A stretch of 64,000 nucleotides of DNA from Shewanella marinintestina (GTDB taxonomy: Bacteria; Pseudomonadota; Gammaproteobacteria; Enterobacterales; Shewanellaceae), in NCBI RefSeq assembly GCF_023283845.1, contig NZ_JAKILC010000016.1, positions 62,001-126,000 of the forward strand, written 5' to 3'. Position numbers and translations under genes: made by a program. The notes beneath the pieces were generated by a model, which had not been told where the DNA came from, did no database searches, and worked only from the letters and a program-made list of their open reading frames with translations. Below are positions 60,054-64,000 of the stretch, one piece after another (within the stretch, counting starts at the first letter, position 1; each line of letters starts with the position of its first letter).

Positions 60054-61004
60054 TTATGAATTGTCAGTGTTTTTTGCTTTATGGACGATATGCTCACTAG
60101 CGCTATTATGTTTGAGCATTAATTGGTGGATCTCTTCGTCTTTATGTTCCCATATTTCGTTGAGCCAACGTTGAAACTCAACACGATAAGGTGCTTCAGA
60201 AAAGTAGCGTTTGTTATCGACTTCTGGAACTGGCAACACTTTTACACGTACAACGATTTTTTTCATACGGCCGTGCATGACTTCGTATAGTGCATCTTTT
60301 TTAAAGACCTCAGGATATAACACGGTAACATCTAGCAGGTTAGTAAATTGCTCCCCCATCGCTGATAAAGCAAAGGCGATGCCGCCTGCTTTAGGGCGGA
60401 GTAAATAGCGATAAGGTGAATCTTGGCGAGCATGTTTTTCTGCGGTGAAGCGGCTACCTTCAACATAATTGATAATAGAGGTAGGCATGCCTCGAAACTT
60501 TTCACAGGCGCGGCGTGTTGATTGCAAATCCTTACCTTTAAGCTTGGGGTTCTTCTTTAACTTAGCAGGGCTAGTGCGGGACATAAATGGCATATCCAAT
60601 GCCCAGCAACCAAGGCCTAGAAAAGGCACATACATGAGCTCTTTTTTAAGGAAAAACTTAAGCATTGGGATATGGTTACGCAGCACATAAGTTTGCGCTG
60701 CAATATCAAAGCCGCTGAGATGGTTACTGATCAGCAGGTACCAGCTGTTCTTATCGAGGTTATCTAACCCTTCAATATCCCATTCAATATTGGCGAGTAA
60801 AGCTAAAATACCGCCATTACAGGTTGCCCAAGCCCACATAAAGCGATTCATCAAGTGAGTTAAGGCATTACGGAGTACCGTGATAGGTAACAGTAATTTA
60901 ATGATGCCGCCTAAGCTAATTAAAGATGCCCATATAACGGTATTAATAATAAGTAAAATGGTGCTCAAGAAGTACAGCACTGGGCCTGGTAAAAAGTTTA
61001 ACAT
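60054..61004 (-). CDS. PlsC-type acyltransferase (YihG-like), copy 2
   Basis: The 316-residue inner-membrane protein has N-terminal hydrophobic segments and the glycerolipid acyltransferase motifs SNHLSGFDI (HX4D) and YVEGSRF. Layout and length resemble E. coli YihG. It should acylate lysophosphatidic acid or a related lipid precursor. The next gene upstream is a close paralogue, 7 bases away, so the pair arose by tandem duplication. Compared with its neighbour it has Ser in place of Thr in the EGTR motif, which may shift acyl preference. Confidence 0.88.
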   Translation of the reverse strand: MLNFLPGPVLYFLSTILLIINTVIWASLISLGGIIKLLLPITVLRNALTHLMNRFMWAWATCNGGILALLANIEWDIEGLDNLDKNSWYLLISNHLSGFDIAAQTYVLRNHIPMLKFFLKKELMYVPFLGLGCWALDMPFMSRTSPAKLKKNPKLKGKDLQSTRRACEKFRGMPTSIINYVEGSRFTAEKHARQDSPYRYLLRPKAGGIAFALSAMGEQFTNLLDVTVLYPEVFKKDALYEVMHGRMKKIVVRVKVLPVPEVDNKRYFSEAPYRVEFQRWLNEIWEHKDEEIHQLMLKHNSASEHIVHKAKNTDNS

Positions 61005-61011
61005 TGCGGGT

Positions 61012-61908
61012 TTACGCCTCTTCTCGGGTTTGTGCTAACTCAGTGAGCACTTGATCTTTCTGCTGCCAAATAAGGTTTAGTTCTTCTTGGAATTGGATCT
61101 TAAATTGGCGATCTTTAATATAATCACCGCGCAATTCATCGCCAATATTCTTGACTTCAATATGTACTCTAACTTCATTAACTTGGCCGCTGATATATTC
61201 CCAATAAGTTGGCACTTTATCTGGGTAATAAATAGAGACATCCACTAATTTATGAATATGCTCGCCCATTGCTGATAGCGCAAATGCCATACCGCCGGCT
61301 TTAGGCTTAAGTAAGTGCTCAAAAGGTGAGTTTTGTTTATTGTGTTTACTGGCATTAAAACGAGTGCCTTCAACGAAGTTCATTACGCTAACGGGTTTAC
61401 TTTTAAACTTGGAGCAAGCTTTACGGGTTATTTCTATATCTTTACCGCGCAGCTTAGGATTCTTCTTTAACTGCGCGGTGCTATAACGTCGCATAAATGG
61501 AAAGTCTAGCGCCCACCAAGCTAAGCCAAGTACAGGTACAAAGATTAATTCTTGTTTCAAGAAAAACTTCAAGAAAGGAATTTTACGATTCAAGATGCGT
61601 TGTAAAATCAGAATATCTACCCAAGACTGGTGGTTAGCAATAACCATATACCACTCTTTGGTAGACAGCTGGCTATCACCTTCAACGGTTAGTTTTATGG
61701 GATGAAGCGTGTTTTCAATAACACCGTTGACGCTAATCCATGCACTGGCGCAAAAATCGAGAAAATAGGTACAGGCTTTGCGAGTCACAGCTAAAGGAAT
61801 GAGTTTGAAGAGACTCATTATTAATATGGGGGTGACCCAAAATAGTGTGTTAATGAAATAACAGAAGAAGGCAAAGCTTCCCCTAATGCGTGACACTATC
61901 GCGCCCAT
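61012..61908 (-). CDS. PlsC-type acyltransferase (YihG-like), copy 1
   Basis: The 298-residue protein has N-terminal membrane segments (SFAFFCYFINTLFWV, ILIMSLFKLIPL) and the motifs ANHQSWVDI (HX4D) and FVEGTRFN. Shared stretches with copy 2 include KFFLKQEL, RGKDIEITRKAC and LKPKAGGMAFALSAMGE. It is the upstream gene of a two-gene operon. Substrate specificity of the two copies cannot be told from sequence. Confidence 0.88.
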   Translation of the reverse strand: MGAIVSRIRGSFAFFCYFINTLFWVTPILIMSLFKLIPLAVTRKACTYFLDFCASAWISVNGVIENTLHPIKLTVEGDSQLSTKEWYMVIANHQSWVDILILQRILNRKIPFLKFFLKQELIFVPVLGLAWWALDFPFMRRYSTAQLKKNPKLRGKDIEITRKACSKFKSKPVSVMNFVEGTRFNASKHNKQNSPFEHLLKPKAGGMAFALSAMGEHIHKLVDVSIYYPDKVPTYWEYISGQVNEVRVHIEVKNIGDELRGDYIKDRQFKIQFQEELNLIWQQKDQVLTELAQTREEA

Positions 61909-62080
61909 TCAAAACCTCAACAAAAAAATTGGAAACCTATAGTACTCGTTGTCGAGTTCTGTCTCAATCTAGATGTTAAATTTTACCTGTTAACTGATGG
62001 TTCTATCGCTTGATTGGGTGAGTTTGTTAGTGAAAGAGACCGTATTCATAGACAATTTTTTATCGTGTTAATGCTGAAAT

Positions 62081-62111
62081 TTAGCCCTGCGAACAACAAC
62101 TACAGGGCTAA
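62081..62111 (-). terminator. Weak terminator-like hairpin after the EAL gene
   Basis: TTAGCCCTG at 62081-62089 pairs with CAGGGCTAA at 62103-62111 across a 13-nt loop, 12 bases past the minus-strand stop. Only AAATTT follows on the minus strand, so termination may be partial. Confidence 0.5.
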
Positions 62112-62122
62112 GTAAGCTTTTC

Positions 62123-63646
62123 TTAATGGTTAAAGAGGTAAGCTCTTAATTCTGTTGCTGGTAGTGCTTTACAATAAAGCCAGCCCTGATGCAGGTGTAT
62201 GCCCAAGTGTTTTAAGGTATCAGCTTGCTCTTGGGTTTCAACGCCCTCAGCAATCAGCCCGATATCCAGTTCATTGGCAATCGCAATATACGAGCGGATC
62301 AAAAAAGGTTTTTTAAGACCACTGACCAGCATTAAGGTAAAGGCTTTATCTATTTTCAAGCAGTCGAACTCGAGCTGCTGCAGCATTAAACCGCCGCTAT
62401 AGCCAGTGCCAACATCATCGAGTTGCACTTGGCAACCTAACTGCTTACAACCAGCAATAAAATCACGGATTTTTTCCCAAGATGTGATGGGTTGGCGCTC
62501 CGTTAGTTCAAAACAAAGCTTATCAATACTGTACCCGTGCCCAGCTAAATATTGTAAATAAGGCAGAATATTGCCTTGCTCAATTTGTTTAGCGCTAATG
62601 TTGATACTGCACTTAGCTATTTGTTCGCTGAGCAATAGTGACTTTAGCTCATTAAGCGCTGTTTTTATCATCCACTGATTAACCAGAGACATTATTGAAT
62701 CTTGCTCTAGATAATGAATGTAGCTGCGGGTATCACGATAATGGTCACCCTTCGTTCGCCAACGTAGTAAGGCTTCGACGCCATGTGGCTTATTGGTGTC
62801 AGTATCGATAATAGGTTGATAGGCTAGATAAAAAGCCTCTTCCTTCAATGCGAGAGCAAACTTTTTATGCCAGTACTGTTTAACCACTGAGCCCCGCAGT
62901 GAGTAAGCAAACCATGAAAGCGCGAAGAAAGGTAATAGTAACAATAAGAAAATAGTCAGCCATAGCTGATTTCTAGCTGATTCGTTCGCACTTAGACTGT
63001 ATTTAAACTGTGAATTTTCAGCTTGATATTCAATAGTGAAAAATGGGTTAGCTTGAGTGCTGCGATTGATCCATTCAATACCATTCACTGCAACTTTGAT
63101 GTCGCCACAAAATTGGCATATAGCCAGTTCGTCAGTAATCGCTTGTATGGATTGAACGGGGACAAATACATTGGCTCTGCTATCTGTTACCCCTGCATAG
63201 ATGGTTTTCTGTTGGTTAAAGGTGCGATCATCACTTCCTTCAATTAAGCTATGGCCATCCATATCACGACTGAGTAGACGGCTACCAGCAGGTTCTGGCC
63301 AGCGGCCAAGGGCCGAGCAAATAATTTCTTCATCATTAAAGCGCACCCAAGGCACAGGTAAGCTACTTTGCTTAAATAATTTATTTTTAAGCAGGCGAAT
63401 TGTTTCGTCTGAGCAGTGACTTTCTTGCTCTTTTTCGAGCATGTCCTGCACTTCAGCCATCTGTAGTTTCGCTACAGCAAGTCTTTGCTGATATTCCTTA
63501 TCCAGTATGGCTGCAACATCTGTCAGTTGCTTAGATAATAGGTAGTTACTTACCCCAAGTGACATAGCTAATAAACTAACTAAAACAAGCCCTGCCAAGA
63601 CTGAGCGTGCGACATGTATACGATTATATTTAAGTTTACTTGGCAT
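62123..63646 (-). CDS. CSS-motif EAL-domain c-di-GMP phosphodiesterase
   Basis: The 507-residue protein has TM1 at about 13-35, a periplasmic domain with SHCSDET and IICSALGRW as in CSS-motif sensors, TM2 at about 228-250, and a C-terminal EAL domain. Catalytic elements are complete: VEALLRW, SINISAKQ, FELTERQ, QLDDVGTGYSG, LKIDKAF, AEGVETQ and HQGWLY. Redox control of such periplasmic cysteines by the Dsb system has been reported for relatives; four cysteines are present here (two more in ICQFCGD). It should lower c-di-GMP in response to the envelope redox state. Confidence 0.9.
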   Translation of the reverse strand: MPSKLKYNRIHVARSVLAGLVLVSLLAMSLGVSNYLLSKQLTDVAAILDKEYQQRLAVAKLQMAEVQDMLEKEQESHCSDETIRLLKNKLFKQSSLPVPWVRFNDEEIICSALGRWPEPAGSRLLSRDMDGHSLIEGSDDRTFNQQKTIYAGVTDSRANVFVPVQSIQAITDELAICQFCGDIKVAVNGIEWINRSTQANPFFTIEYQAENSQFKYSLSANESARNQLWLTIFLLLLLPFFALSWFAYSLRGSVVKQYWHKKFALALKEEAFYLAYQPIIDTDTNKPHGVEALLRWRTKGDHYRDTRSYIHYLEQDSIMSLVNQWMIKTALNELKSLLLSEQIAKCSINISAKQIEQGNILPYLQYLAGHGYSIDKLCFELTERQPITSWEKIRDFIAGCKQLGCQVQLDDVGTGYSGGLMLQQLEFDCLKIDKAFTLMLVSGLKKPFLIRSYIAIANELDIGLIAEGVETQEQADTLKHLGIHLHQGWLYCKALPATELRAYLFNH

Positions 63647-64000
63647 GTTTTAGTAACTATTCGGTTAGGGCATTTGTTGATAGGCATTACCGCTAGAAAT
63701 GCACGAGCTAATCTTGCACGTTGCGGCGGTTACTCTATGTTAGCGTTAATGCTATAAAGGCGTGAGCTAAGTAAGTTCAAAGTAAACGAATGTTTGCCAC
63801 TTCAACATCATCGAGTTAATGAAGTCGGCGGAATTTACTGGAATCTTAAGCGCTATTCAACTTATTTGTTAATTGATTATCGGATCTTTAACCTAGCGCA
63901 GTTTTGTAAGGCATTTTTAGGTATTTTGTCACTAAAAAAGCTAGATATACCTCTTAAGTGTAAGCCTGTTACCGACTGTATTTAGCTTGAATGATCTACC
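63647..64000. other. Terminal 354 bases without a convincing gene
   Basis: The region contains the promoter of the EAL gene. A 63-codon plus-strand frame at 63794-63985 has no ribosome site and no recognisable product. I see no RNA gene or repeat. Confidence 0.5.

Noticed and set aside
63794..63985. 63-codon plus-strand frame near the right end
   Set aside because: No ribosome site, no domain, and low-complexity hydrophobic/basic mix typical of chance frames.
1..64000. CRISPR arrays, transposons, integrases, tRNA or rRNA genes
   Set aside because: No regularly spaced repeats, transposase-like proteins, terminal inverted repeats or RNA gene cores were found.

Overview
The window reads as a chromosomal segment of a marine gammaproteobacterium, most likely Shewanella. 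The support is gene content, not a database match: several periplasmic redox proteins (a tetrathionate-reductase-like molybdoenzyme, two tetrahaem c-type cytochromes paired with FAD reductases), many outer-membrane beta-barrels and lipoproteins, an srkA-dsbA pair, a short ZapB, and moderate-to-low G+C throughout. No rRNA, tRNA, CRISPR array, transposase or prophage was seen. Nearly all of the sequence is explained by about 57 genes.

Layout. 1-0.83 kb: 3' end of a molybdopterin oxidoreductase. 1-4.5 kb: a secreted protein, a SYLF/YSC84 protein and an S9 peptidase. 4.7-10.3 kb: a membrane protein that looks like the sensor half of a 7TM AraC regulator, a large hybrid histidine kinase, and a divergent set encoding a small periplasmic-binding-like protein, a porin and a zinc-ribbon membrane protein. 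10.3-24.8 kb: one long leftward operon, apparently for an extracytoplasmic polysaccharide. It begins with a partner-switching module (receiver-PP2C phosphatase, STAS protein, RsbW-like ATPase) interleaved with a sugar nucleotidyltransferase. It continues with a cellulose-synthase-like glycosyltransferase, three DUF3131 proteins, a membrane-anchored protein, a second GT2, an Hpt protein, a fourth DUF3131 protein and an outer-membrane barrel. 25-32.3 kb: a YgbA_NO protein, a TonB-dependent receptor, a PTS-EIIC/EAL fusion and two small envelope proteins.

32.5-39.5 kb is housekeeping: SelO, DUF3630, SrkA, DsbA, ZapB, an NhaC-type antiporter and a small barrel, with a candidate minus-strand small RNA between dsbA and zapB. 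39.8-45.8 kb holds a lipase-like protein and a rightward set (barrel, lipoprotein hydrolase, DUF4056 lipoprotein, Omp85-like barrel), the last three translationally coupled.

45.9-58.0 kb is the most unusual region. Two paralogous modules lie side by side, each with a Tat-exported FAD reductase, a tetrahaem cytochrome, a porin, a periplasmic cupin and a divergent Cys-rich TetR regulator. Module B adds a DUF3299 protein; module A has a separate cupin and a DcaP-like porin. The cupin and the flavoprotein of module A share a promoter block of about 60 bp that contains the same 26-bp inverted repeat. I infer two anaerobic respiratory reductases for related, probably non-fumarate, unsaturated organic acids, each with its own uptake porin and perhaps a cupin that makes the acceptor.

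58.1-64 kb: IlvE, a TonB_C-like lipoprotein, two tandem PlsC-type acyltransferases and a CSS-motif EAL phosphodiesterase. The last 350 bases hold no convincing gene.
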